Assembly: GCA_946405205.1 (NCBI GenBank)
Contig: CAMJGL010000006.1
Coordinates: forward strand, 1 to 64,000
Origin: F23-B02 sp946405205
Lineage (GTDB): Bacteria > Bacillota > Clostridia > Oscillospirales > Oscillospiraceae
Length of the DNA stretch: 64,000 nt
Direction of reading: 5' to 3'
Part shown: in pieces, positions 43,388 through 52,081 of the stretch
Numbering within the stretch: the first letter of the stretch is position 1
Layout of the letters: each line of letters starts with the position of its first letter
Notes under the pieces: generated by a model
What the model was told of the DNA's origin: nothing
The model's input: only the letters and a program-made list of their open reading frames with translations
Databases searched by the model: none
Translations under genes and position numbers: made by a program

Positions 43388-43420
43388 GAAAAAAGGCGGC
43401 TAATAGTTACCGCCTTTTTT
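43388..43420 (+). terminator. intrinsic terminator of the pump operon
   Basis: AAAAAGGCGG and CCGCCTTTTTT form a stem with a T run of six. Confidence 0.85.
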
Positions 43421-43423
43421 CAC

Positions 43424-43438
43424 TTAAACAAATAGAAT
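43424..43438 (+). promoter_or_regulatory. candidate metal-repressor operator D
   Basis: TTAAACAAATAGAAT, close to operator C, lies upstream of the two-component system and could tie it to metal status. Confidence 0.35.
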
Positions 43439-43485
43439 TTAATGGATTAGAAGAATTGAATAGGTGATGGGAAAGAGGATGCGAA

Positions 43486-44223
43486 ATGGAAAACAAAAAA
43501 ACGATTCTTCTTGTAGATGATGAAGTAAAGATAACACAAGTTTTAACTGCATATCTGGAGAAAGCCGGTTATCAAACAGTATGTGCTCATGATGGCAAAG
43601 AAGCATCAAGGCTGTTGCAAAGTCAGTCATTTTCACTGATTATTCTCGATTTGATGCTCCCTGATATATCTGGTGAATCTCTATGTCGTACGATTCGTAC
43701 GCATTATCGAACTCCGGTTATTATGCTGACTGCAAAGAGTGAGGAAGCAGATATTCTGGATGGTCTACAGCTTGGTGCAGATGATTACATTACAAAACCA
43801 TTCAGCCCTAAAATTGTTGTGGCTAAAGTGGAGACTATTTTACGACGTACGGAGAGTGACTTTCTTGTAAGTGCTCCGATTTCCTATGGAAACGGATTTC
43901 TCCAAATAGACTATCAGAACATGTTGGTAAGGCGTCAGGGAGAAATCATTCATTTGACACCCACAGAGTATCAGATTCTATTTACGATGGCCAAAGCGCC
44001 TCATCGGATTTTTACAAGAGATCAGCTCATTAGTTTTGCTCTAAATGATGATTTCGGTGGATATGATCGCAGCATTGATACATTCATTAAAAGTATTCGC
44101 AGTAAAATAGAACCTGATCGAAAGAAACCAATATTTATTATCACGGTACATGGTCTCGGATATCAGTTCTTAGGACGGAAGGATACAGGTGAAAATGAAT
44201 GCGAACATTGCGAACTCAAATAA
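43486..44223 (+). CDS. OmpR-family response regulator
   Basis: The 245-residue protein has a receiver domain ('LLVDDEVK' acidic pocket, phosphoacceptor Asp in 'LIILDLMLPD', 'MLTAKS', 'DYITKPFSP') and a C-terminal winged helix ('HLTPTEYQILFTMAKAP', 'DRSIDTFIKSIRSKIE'). OmpR-family regulators bind direct repeats with 10-11 bp spacing. It is coupled to the histidine kinase gene by a 25-base overlap. Confidence 0.93.
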   Translation: MENKKTILLVDDEVKITQVLTAYLEKAGYQTVCAHDGKEASRLLQSQSFSLIILDLMLPDISGESLCRTIRTHYRTPVIMLTAKSEEADILDGLQLGADDYITKPFSPKIVVAKVETILRRTESDFLVSAPISYGNGFLQIDYQNMLVRRQGEIIHLTPTEYQILFTMAKAPHRIFTRDQLISFALNDDFGGYDRSIDTFIKSIRSKIEPDRKKPIFIITVHGLGYQFLGRKDTGENECEHCELK

Positions 44224-45596
44224 CAATTCTCTTTACAACTTTTCTGGTCGTTGCATTGATATTGTTTACGCTATTTTTTAATGGTGCGGTAGACAAGCTG
44301 TTCGAGATGTATGCCAATGAACAAAGGCAGAAACAAGTCCAACAAATCCAGGAGCAGATCAATGAGCAGTACAGCCCACTTTGGGGATATAATGTATCTG
44401 GACTGGAGGTTATCGGTAATGCAGCTTTACAAAATGGTCTGATTGTCCACGTCCAGACACTAAAGGGTGAGTTGGATTGGGATATATCTGTACACAAAAC
44501 ACAAGAATGCCAGCTTGTGCTTCAACACGCAGAAGAAAATATGCATAGTCGTTATCCTTCTTTTAATGGCTCTTATACAGAGCAAAACTATGACTTGCTT
44601 TATGATGGAAATACGGTAGGATATTTGACTATTGGTTATTATGGACCTTACGCATTGAATGATTCAGAATTAGAACTGATTAACTCATTGAACCGCACTC
44701 TGATTGGATTGGGGTTGATTTTTACTGCATTTGCTGCATTGCTTGCTATTTTGATATCGCGATTTTTTCTGCGTCCTATTTCTGAGGTAGTCAATTCTAC
44801 CGCCAAGATTGCGCAAGGAGAATATGGAGAAAAAATTGAAATCAAGCTCAAAACAAAGGAAATTTCCTCTTTGATTCATTCGGTCAACGAAATGTCTGAA
44901 ATGCTTCAGTTAAGGGAACAGCAAAAGCGTCGTATGACAGCGGATATCGCACATGAATTACGTACGCCGCTGAGTAATCTACAAAGCCATGCGGAAGCTG
45001 TCATGGACGGAATTTGGGAGCCTTCTCCCGAACTGTTTCAAAGCATTCATGAAGAAATTCTTCGCTTAACACGGATTGTAGAACAACTTCGTGAACTCAA
45101 TGATTTAGAAAGTCATCATATGGACTTATATTTTGAGCGTGTAGATATCCAGGAATTGTTTGAAAGTGTTTCTATTGACTTTGCAGCACAATTTCACAAT
45201 AAAGGGGTTCATTTGCTTCGGACATGCTCTAACGAAACAAGTACTCTTATTTGCGATCGGGATAAAGTAAAACAATGTCTGGTCAATCTATTGTCTAACG
45301 CTTTGCGTGCAACTTCTCAGGATGGAAGTGTTACACTTTCCAGTGAGACTATAAATGGCTATGTATGTCTCTCTGTGGTTGATACAGGTATTGGTATGAA
45401 CAAACAGGATTTGGAGCAGATGTTTGAGAGATTTTATCGAGCTGATCCATCAAGAAACAAACACACTGGTGGGATGGGAATCGGGTTGGCTATTACAAAA
45501 GCGATTGTTGAAGCCCATGGTGGGAAGATTTCAGCAACAAGTATACCAAATAGAGGAACAACAGTTACGATGTCTTTTCCGTTGAGAATGGTTTAG
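44199..45596 (+). CDS. sensor histidine kinase
   Basis: The 465-residue kinase has a first membrane helix at about 7-27, an extracellular sensor region, a second helix at about 168-190, HAMP, phosphoacceptor His in 'DIAHELRTPLSN' near 251, and an ATPase domain with 'NLLSNALRA', 'DTGIGM' and 'GMGIGLAITKAI'. The sensor region is not one I recognise. It partners the response regulator upstream. Confidence 0.92.
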   Translation: MRTLRTQITILFTTFLVVALILFTLFFNGAVDKLFEMYANEQRQKQVQQIQEQINEQYSPLWGYNVSGLEVIGNAALQNGLIVHVQTLKGELDWDISVHKTQECQLVLQHAEENMHSRYPSFNGSYTEQNYDLLYDGNTVGYLTIGYYGPYALNDSELELINSLNRTLIGLGLIFTAFAALLAILISRFFLRPISEVVNSTAKIAQGEYGEKIEIKLKTKEISSLIHSVNEMSEMLQLREQQKRRMTADIAHELRTPLSNLQSHAEAVMDGIWEPSPELFQSIHEEILRLTRIVEQLRELNDLESHHMDLYFERVDIQELFESVSIDFAAQFHNKGVHLLRTCSNETSTLICDRDKVKQCLVNLLSNALRATSQDGSVTLSSETINGYVCLSVVDTGIGMNKQDLEQMFERFYRADPSRNKHTGGMGIGLAITKAIVEAHGGKISATSIPNRGTTVTMSFPLRMV

Positions 45597-45759
45597 TTAG
45601 ATAAGGAAGCGTTTTCCTGCACAGTTCTTCAGATGTGGTATCTAAGATTGCTATTAAATCCAATGGATTGCCACAATTGGCTTGGACGATGTGTCTAATG
45701 GATTAACAGACATATGAAGAAAATATGAGAAATGAAGCGAAACATGGAGGCTTTATTCT

Positions 45760-46374
45760 ATGAATAGGTTTACAAAATATGTAAGTTCACAATTCAAAAA
45801 TCCAAGAGGATTCGGAGGAGTAATAATCAGTATTATTCAGAATGTGCTCAATAGAGCTATGTATAATGATGCTGCTACAATAGTTAGTTTAAAACATGAT
45901 GACAGAGTTTTAGATATTGGTTACGGAAACGGATATTTATTACAAATACTGTATAAGAAACAGGTAGTTGATCTGTATGGCATAGACATTTCTGATGATG
46001 CAAAGAAAATGGCTACAAAGAAAAATAAAAAAGCATTTAGGGATAACCACTTGCATTTATCTGTTGGAGATTGCTGTAGTCTACCATATGAAGAAAGCAC
46101 TTTTGATGCCGTGACATCAATTAATACTATATATTTTTGGAATGATACAGTCAAAGGTTTATCTGAGATTCGTCGAACGCTTAAGAATGGAAAGTCCTTT
46201 TATAATATAGTTTATACAAAAGAGTATTTAGATACGATTAAATATACGCAAATTGGGTACAAAAAATTTGAACTAAATGAACTGAAGGAGTATGGTAAGC
46301 AGGCTGGTTTTGAGAATGTAGAAACAAAAAAAATTATGAATGGAAAGGGCTTTGTGGTGATATACACAAAGTAA
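45760..46374 (+). CDS. class I SAM-dependent methyltransferase
   Basis: The 204-residue protein has SAM motif I 'VLDIGYGNGYLLQIL' and a motif II/III pattern 'YEESTFDAVTSINTIYFW'. The substrate is unknown. It lies alone, 163 bases after the kinase gene, and is more AT-rich than its neighbours. A GGAGG-like site precedes the ATG. Confidence 0.8.
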   Translation: MNRFTKYVSSQFKNPRGFGGVIISIIQNVLNRAMYNDAATIVSLKHDDRVLDIGYGNGYLLQILYKKQVVDLYGIDISDDAKKMATKKNKKAFRDNHLHLSVGDCCSLPYEESTFDAVTSINTIYFWNDTVKGLSEIRRTLKNGKSFYNIVYTKEYLDTIKYTQIGYKKFELNELKEYGKQAGFENVETKKIMNGKGFVVIYTK

Positions 46375-46552
46375 TGGAGAAGAAGATAGACCTGGTTCGT
46401 AAATATGATAAGAAAACAAATGATATTTGCGACGGGCAGATGCCATACTCATAATTTCCTCATATTTTATATGTACAATGTAAATATTCCAGATTGATTC
46501 AGCCATAAGTTGAGTGCCTTCTTGTTCCTCTTTCAGAAGCTGCCTTTCTGGA

Positions 46553-46638
46553 TTTACATATATGGCAGGGATTGTATCATCGACAGGTACAATCCCTGCT
46601 TTTGCTCATATAATCCACATATCTGCTTTGTATAATAC
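46553..46638 (+). repeat. 86-bp regulatory cassette, copy 1
   Basis: The copy reads TTTACATATAT, a perfect hairpin (GCAGGGATTGTA 46565-46576 with TACAATCCCTGC 46588-46599), TTTT, then the promoter at 46604-46636. Copy 2 at 48168-48253 is nearly identical. It fills most of the 304-base gap between the methyltransferase and carboxypeptidase genes; the rest shows only a small CAGAA/TTCTG hairpin. Confidence 0.8.
46604..46636 (+). promoter_or_regulatory. candidate activator-dependent promoter of the carboxypeptidase gene
   Basis: Half-sites CTCATATAAT and CCACATATCT lie where a -35 box would be, with -10 TATAAT at 46631-46636. There is no TTGACA. It aligns without gaps with the promoter at 48219-48251. 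Confidence 0.55.
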
Positions 46639-46678
46639 TGAATGTTATATTGTCACACCGAAAAAGAGGAGGTTCGAT

Positions 46679-48061
46679 ATGAGCAAGATAAACAGATTAA
46701 TGCATTTTTATAATAAGAACATATCATATCAACGCAAGAACGGCATTTGGAGAAGCAGACATGTCGCTATTTTAATAGCATGCCTCATTATGCTTACTCC
46801 TCTAAAAGTGATTGCTGCAGAAGAAAACTTAAATGTTAACGAGTTTCCACAACTCCAGTCAGAAACGGCAGTTTTGATGGATGCAGAAACCGGACAAATC
46901 CTTTACCAAAAAGAGATGAATAAGAAAATGTATCCGGCCAGTATTACAAAAATCGTAACCGGAATGCTGGCACTTAAAAATGCGCAGCTTACAGAAACCA
47001 TTACCATGTCTTATGATGCGGTTTTTTCCATTGATCGGGATTCTTCTCACATTGCGTTGGATGTAAATGAACAGATTACATTGGAGCAGGCGCTATATGC
47101 ACTTACCATTGAATCGGCAAATGATGCAGCAAACGGCATTGCGGAATTAGTAGGTGGGTCAATGGAAGAATTTGTGGATATGATGAACCAGACTGCAAAA
47201 GATGCAGGGGCCATTAATACCAATTTTTCTAACGCTCACGGTCTTTTTGACGAAAATCACTATACAACATCCTATGATATGGCTAAAATAACCGCAGAGG
47301 CTATCACGGTTCCGGGCTTTACAGATTTTTTCAGTGAAACATATTATGAAATACCTCCGACAAATAAACAGCCAGATACCAGGTACATAAGAAGCAATAA
47401 CAGACTTCTTAACGGAGATATTCCATATGAAGGAATTGTTATGAGTAAAACTGGATGGACTCCAGAATCTCAGCATACGCTGGTTGCTGTTGCAGAACAG
47501 AATAGTACGACATTGATCGCAGTCGTTATGAAATCACCTATGGCAGATCAGAAATGGGATGATATAGTGACGTTATTTGATTATGGTTTTACGCAGTTTT
47601 ATCGGGCAGATTTTTCAGCTGCTCAACTGACGCAACAGTTAGAAACAAAAGAGCAAAAGAAGATTTCCGGACTTTCTGATTTTTCGCTTCTTTTACCTGA
47701 GGGAACGAGTTCTAATGACGTTAAAGCACATTTGGATAGTGTTGCTGATGACATGGGGAAACTCCCGGTTGAAGTCTCTTTGTGCATTCAGACGGCTAAT
47801 GCCAAAAATCCAGAAGATGATTTATTTGAAACAACAGTTGAGGTGACTTCATTATCAGAGAAAAATAACCCCATTAAAGATGATAATTCTTTGACTGGTA
47901 AAAATGATAGTGTACCTCAAAGTTCAAATATGAGAGGTATTGTAGCTGGCATTGCTGCTGTATCTTTAATTCTACTTTTGTTTTATGTTTTGGCAACATA
48001 CCGACGGCAACAACTCCGAAGACGTAGAAAAAAACGACACACAAAAAGGCATGATCGCTAA
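46679..48061 (+). CDS. D-Ala-D-Ala carboxypeptidase (serine type, DacA/PBP5-like)
   Basis: The 460-residue enzyme removes the terminal D-Ala from pentapeptide stems. It has a signal/anchor helix ('VAILIACLIMLTPLKVIAA'), active-site 'SITK' near 88, 'SAN' near 146 and 'KTG' near 258, a C-terminal domain, and a final membrane helix with a very basic tail. The start at 46679 follows GAGGAGG; an upstream frame was rejected. The tetrapeptides it makes are the donor substrates of L,D-transpeptidases such as the one at 17-18.6 kb. As a serine PBP it would be beta-lactam sensitive. Confidence 0.9.
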   Translation: MSKINRLMHFYNKNISYQRKNGIWRSRHVAILIACLIMLTPLKVIAAEENLNVNEFPQLQSETAVLMDAETGQILYQKEMNKKMYPASITKIVTGMLALKNAQLTETITMSYDAVFSIDRDSSHIALDVNEQITLEQALYALTIESANDAANGIAELVGGSMEEFVDMMNQTAKDAGAINTNFSNAHGLFDENHYTTSYDMAKITAEAITVPGFTDFFSETYYEIPPTNKQPDTRYIRSNNRLLNGDIPYEGIVMSKTGWTPESQHTLVAVAEQNSTTLIAVVMKSPMADQKWDDIVTLFDYGFTQFYRADFSAAQLTQQLETKEQKKISGLSDFSLLLPEGTSSNDVKAHLDSVADDMGKLPVEVSLCIQTANAKNPEDDLFETTVEVTSLSEKNNPIKDDNSLTGKNDSVPQSSNMRGIVAGIAAVSLILLLFYVLATYRRQQLRRRRKKRHTKRHDR

Positions 48062-48132
48062 AAAATTGGGTTTACAACCATTGCGGTTCTCATAATTTCA
48101 ACATACCATAAAAAAATATAATGTCCCAAGAA

Positions 48133-48161
48133 GATTCAGCTTACTTATTATAAGCTGAATC
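48133..48161 (+). terminator. terminator-like hairpin after the carboxypeptidase gene
   Basis: GATTCAGCTTA and TAAGCTGAATC form a perfect 11-bp stem; TTTGTATTTACATA follows. Confidence 0.65.
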
Positions 48162-48167
48162 TTTGTA

Positions 48168-48253
48168 TTTACATATATCGCAGGGATTGTATCGTCGACA
48201 GGTACAATCCCTGCTTTTACTCATACTATCCCCACATTTACTTTTTATAATTG
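48168..48253 (+). repeat. 86-bp regulatory cassette, copy 2
   Basis: The same TTTACATATAT, GCAGGGATTGTA/TACAATCCCTGC hairpin (48180-48191, 48203-48214), TTTT and promoter as copy 1, differing at a few positions. It lies directly before the foldase operon. Confidence 0.8.
48219..48251 (+). promoter_or_regulatory. candidate activator-dependent promoter of the foldase/SPFH operon
   Basis: ACTCATACTAT and CCCCACATTTA form an 11-bp-spaced imperfect repeat, 5 bases before the -10 TATAAT at 48246-48251. ATCCCCACATT-N7-TATAAT is the block shared with 16.7 kb. Confidence 0.55.
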
Positions 48254-48286
48254 TGAATGTAATAACAGGAAACAAGGAGGCTGGGT

Positions 48287-50503
48287 ATGAGCGAAGAAAA
48301 TAAATTTGATTTCGATTCTTCCGAAGAAAGAGAACCACAATCCCATCAATCAGAAACCCCACCTGATGACAGCAACTCTATATTTGCAGATATCATGGGG
48401 GCACTTGGAGTAAGGGATTCACCGCACCGCCAGAGAAAAGGCGGAAATGAAAAGAAAAAAGCGCCCCCGAATGAGGATTCAAACACATTGTCTCAACTTG
48501 AAATGGATGTGCGGAATTCTGAGTGGGCTGCGAGTGAGGAAATAACCTTCTCCCCAGAAGAACCTACAAAACGAGCTGAAATCATTGCGATCGAAGGCTC
48601 ACGTCGAAAAATCAAACCATTATTGTTTTTGCTTCCTGTGTTGCTATTGTTTGCTGTGGGTTCCTTCGTCTTCTTTCAAGATCGTGAACCCTCTCCTCCG
48701 GCCCCCGATGTTGTTGCTACATATAGCGGCATTAATATTACGACGGAGGAATTAAAAGCATTCATAAAACAGGAAGGTATCCGGGAGATGACTCACATAA
48801 TTTGCCCGGCTCATGGTTATGATCACTCCCAATGTGATCCTGCTGAGGAATGTGAATCTCATCCAATCGATACGCTTGAAGGCTACCAACAGATGACTGC
48901 ACGCTTGGCAATGGAAAAAATGGTAATGGCTTGGGCGGAGGAAAATGGTATGCTGCAGCGTGAAGATATCCGACATGATATGTCTGATTTGTTGAATGAT
49001 GCTACTGTCTCACAGTATGCCACTCAGCTTCATCAGGAAAATTTATCACCAGACAGTATTTCCAGTTGGGAAGTCCAGAAATATTACGATGAAAACAGCG
49101 CGGCTTATTCTGGAAAAACGCTTGCCGAAGTAGAGGATGAAATCCGCCAGATTCTGGCGTCTCAGAAAGACGAAGATTTTTTTCCACAGTACATTGAAAA
49201 GCTGAAAAAGACCGCTGGACTGCAGGTAAACTTTGATGTCCTCAAAGTAACAGAGCCAACAGAGCAAGAGGTGTCTGCTTATTATCAGCAGAATAAAGAG
49301 TCCTATGCAGTACCAGAGACTGCTACCTATCTTGAAATTCGCCTTACTGGTGACGATGCTGCTAAGCGTGCTACAGATGCAATTCGCAAGATTCGTTCCG
49401 GAGAAAGCTTTGATTCCGTGGCAGCGTCTTTTTCTGAAGAGGGCAAGGCTTCCGAACAAACGGTGAAGAAGGAAAATGTAACAGCCAATGGGTTACAAAA
49501 ATTATTCACTATGAAAATTGGTGATGTCACGGACCCCATTGATAACGGCGACGGGTCACAGAGTATTTTAAAGTTAAAATCAAAGACAGAAGCGGGATTT
49601 CAGCCTGTTTCTGAAGTTTCAAAAGAAATCCGTGACACACTGCTTGCCGAAAAAACAGCAAAGGAGTATGAGCAACGCAAAACAGAGACCCTATTTTCCA
49701 TCCATAGCCGCCGCTATACTCTGGGAGAGTTCTATACTGAATTTTTAGAACTGTCGGAAACGTACCAAAAAGAATATGTGTCTTTCGAGAAGAAGAAACA
49801 GTTGGTTGAACAGATCATTGCCCAGGAATTATTACTGGAGGAAAGCGGAGATGCTGCCAGCAACGGAGAATCCGCCCATGACATGGAAGAACTGAAAATC
49901 CAGTATTTGTCTCAAATGATTCATCAGGAGGAAGTAGATGACAAACTGGCTGAAACAACGGATGAAGAGGCTCGCCAGTATTATGAGGACAATTTGGATA
50001 TTATGGTTTTACCGTCCACCATTAAGCTAAATCTTATTTGGATATCTCAGGGAGAAAACGATGAAAAGAAGAATCAGGCAAAATCTAAAGCTGAAGAAGC
50101 ACTTACTGCGCTGAAAGATGGAACGGAGTTTTCTACTGTTGCTAAACAATACTCTGAGGATTCCTCTGCAGAAAATGGCGGTGAAATCAAAAGCAGTTTT
50201 CATGAAGGAGAGCTTGATCCAGGCCTGTCTAAAGCGATTTCTGGATTATCAGCTGGAGAATTCAGTGAAATCGTAGATTTTGCAGGAGGATACTATATTT
50301 TACAGGTGCGAGAGCGAACGGAAGCTCGACAATTAACTTTTGAAGAAGTCTCGGAAAATATCAAAGCACATTTGCAGGAACAGCAACATGAACAGTTGGA
50401 AGCTGATATGGAACAGACTCTTCTGGATCGTTTTGGTTTCACAGTTTACAACAAAACCCTACGGCAGCTGATGAAAGAAATAGCTTCCGAATCAACAAAT
50501 TAA
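48287..50503 (+). CDS. membrane-anchored PpiC/PrsA/SurA-type foldase
   Basis: The 738-residue protein has a charged cytoplasmic N-terminus (1-108), a membrane helix ('LLFLLPVLLLFAVGSFVFF', about 110-128), and an extracellular part with a SurA-like N-terminal helix region and two parvulin-type domains; the second is clearest ('FSTVAKQYSEDSSAENGGEI' near 620, 'FSEIVDFAGGYYILQV'). It should assist folding of exported proteins. It is the first gene of a four-gene operon; the next start is 12 bases on. Confidence 0.85.
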   Translation: MSEENKFDFDSSEEREPQSHQSETPPDDSNSIFADIMGALGVRDSPHRQRKGGNEKKKAPPNEDSNTLSQLEMDVRNSEWAASEEITFSPEEPTKRAEIIAIEGSRRKIKPLLFLLPVLLLFAVGSFVFFQDREPSPPAPDVVATYSGINITTEELKAFIKQEGIREMTHIICPAHGYDHSQCDPAEECESHPIDTLEGYQQMTARLAMEKMVMAWAEENGMLQREDIRHDMSDLLNDATVSQYATQLHQENLSPDSISSWEVQKYYDENSAAYSGKTLAEVEDEIRQILASQKDEDFFPQYIEKLKKTAGLQVNFDVLKVTEPTEQEVSAYYQQNKESYAVPETATYLEIRLTGDDAAKRATDAIRKIRSGESFDSVAASFSEEGKASEQTVKKENVTANGLQKLFTMKIGDVTDPIDNGDGSQSILKLKSKTEAGFQPVSEVSKEIRDTLLAEKTAKEYEQRKTETLFSIHSRRYTLGEFYTEFLELSETYQKEYVSFEKKKQLVEQIIAQELLLEESGDAASNGESAHDMEELKIQYLSQMIHQEEVDDKLAETTDEEARQYYEDNLDIMVLPSTIKLNLIWISQGENDEKKNQAKSKAEEALTALKDGTEFSTVAKQYSEDSSAENGGEIKSSFHEGELDPGLSKAISGLSAGEFSEIVDFAGGYYILQVRERTEARQLTFEEVSENIKAHLQEQQHEQLEADMEQTLLDRFGFTVYNKTLRQLMKEIASESTN

Positions 50504-50515
50504 AGGAGGCCCAAT

Positions 50516-52051
50516 ATGGGACGAAAAGAACGAACTATATTTATAACGATTCTTGCTAATGTCGTCCTGATAGTTTTGCGATTCTTCCTTGCGGGACTGT
50601 CAGGCAGCATTGGTCTGAAAGCAAATGCTTGGCATTCGTTTACGGATGTATTTGTGTCTGGTGTGGTGTTCATTGGTTTGATGATTACTCGCCACGCTGG
50701 GGAACGATTAAAAATTGCTACAAAAAAAGCGGAGCATATTCTGGCAATTTTTGTGTCTGTGTTTATTTTTTACATGGGTCTTGAAATTTTGTCCGATGCG
50801 CTCAGCGGTGAGAGTGTTGAACTGCGATATGTACCATTTGTAGCAGCGGGTGCATTTTTGGGAGTAGGAATCAATTACTTTATGGCCCGTTACAAGATTT
50901 ATGTTGGTCAGCAGACCAATTCCCAAAGCCTGATTGCAGACGGCTATCACTCTAAAATGGATATGTACTGCTCCATTGCGGTATTGGTTGGTTTGTTAGG
51001 ATCTCTGTTTGGAATGCCCAGTCTGGACAAAATGGCGGCTATTGTAGCAATGGTGCTGTTGATGATCTCTGGATATGAGATTTTTACATCAAATCTCAGA
51101 ATGTTGCTTCATCCGGAGGAAGATATTGGTACAGAGGAACATATGCATCACCATCATCACCACCCCGGAGGAAAGAAGTTTGTACTTGGAAGCGCAGCAA
51201 TTTTATTGGCAGTGTATTTTCTTTCCGGTGTATATATCGTGCAGTGGGATGAAAGCGGAATTGTTAGACGTTTCGGCAATGTTGTCAACAATTCTGTGCA
51301 GCCGGGTATTCACTATCGTTTACCAGCTCCGTTTGAAGATGTGACGCTTGTGAAATCCGAAGCGATTGAAAAGGTAGATACGGGGACTCAAGAACTGCTG
51401 ACGGGTGACACAAATTTGGTCAATGTCAATTTATCTGTCCATTACAAGATTAAAAACAGCGCAGACTATATTCTTAATGTCAGTGATTCTGACACATTAA
51501 TCCGATCCAGTGCGATTACAAGTATCCGCCAAATTGTTGGTGAAAGTGAAATAGATTATATTTTAACTGAGGGAAAGACGGATATTGAAAAAAATGCCAA
51601 GAATGTACTGCAAGAGACGATGGACAAAAACGGAACTGGTATTGAAATCGTAAATGTTCAGTTGGTAGAAGCGGCTCCTCCCACTGCTGTGTTAGGCAGT
51701 TTCCAGGACCTTGCAACAGCCAGACAGGATCGCAGTATTTATATTAACGAGGCTTTGTCCTATCAGAATACAATTATTCCTCAGGCTAAAGCTGATGCTT
51801 ATCAGCAAATTGCGGAAGCCGAGGCTTATAGGGAAGATAAAATATCTACGGCCGAGGGAGATGCAGCTCTTTTTGTACAGCGCCAGGAGGCCTATTCCAA
51901 GTCAAAGCGCGTGACGGAATTCAGGCTATATATGGAGGCTATGGATCAGATTTTGCCGAATGTACAAAAAATCCTGCTCGGGGCAAATGTTAATATTGAC
52001 AATGCTGAATTATGGATTACAGGTAAAGGAACTTCTGGTTCAGAAAAATAA
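50516..52051 (+). CDS. fusion of CDF cation-transporter membrane domain with HflK-like SPFH domain
   Basis: The 511-residue protein joins two families. Residues 1-205 are a cation diffusion facilitator core with the Zn-site motifs 'HSFTD' (about 41-45) and 'HSKMD' (about 145-149). A His-rich linker 'HMHHHHHH' (209-216) follows. From about 222 there is a further membrane helix and a complete SPFH/band-7 domain like HflK ('GIVRRFGNVV', 'GIHYRLPAPFEDV', 'QAKADAYQQIAEAEAY'). The usual cytoplasmic C-terminal domain of CDF proteins is absent. No frameshift or stop breaks the joint, so the fusion is real in this sequence. It may couple metal status to SPFH assemblies that regulate FtsH; that is inference. 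Confidence 0.88.
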   Translation: MGRKERTIFITILANVVLIVLRFFLAGLSGSIGLKANAWHSFTDVFVSGVVFIGLMITRHAGERLKIATKKAEHILAIFVSVFIFYMGLEILSDALSGESVELRYVPFVAAGAFLGVGINYFMARYKIYVGQQTNSQSLIADGYHSKMDMYCSIAVLVGLLGSLFGMPSLDKMAAIVAMVLLMISGYEIFTSNLRMLLHPEEDIGTEEHMHHHHHHPGGKKFVLGSAAILLAVYFLSGVYIVQWDESGIVRRFGNVVNNSVQPGIHYRLPAPFEDVTLVKSEAIEKVDTGTQELLTGDTNLVNVNLSVHYKIKNSADYILNVSDSDTLIRSSAITSIRQIVGESEIDYILTEGKTDIEKNAKNVLQETMDKNGTGIEIVNVQLVEAAPPTAVLGSFQDLATARQDRSIYINEALSYQNTIIPQAKADAYQQIAEAEAYREDKISTAEGDAALFVQRQEAYSKSKRVTEFRLYMEAMDQILPNVQKILLGANVNIDNAELWITGKGTSGSEK

Positions 52052-52081
52052 TCAGTGAATAAGAATTGGAGGATAAATCCC

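Noticed and set aside
46514..46678. In-frame N-terminal extension of the carboxypeptidase gene
   Set aside because: It covers the promoter cassette; the start at 46679 has GAGGAGG and places the signal helix correctly.
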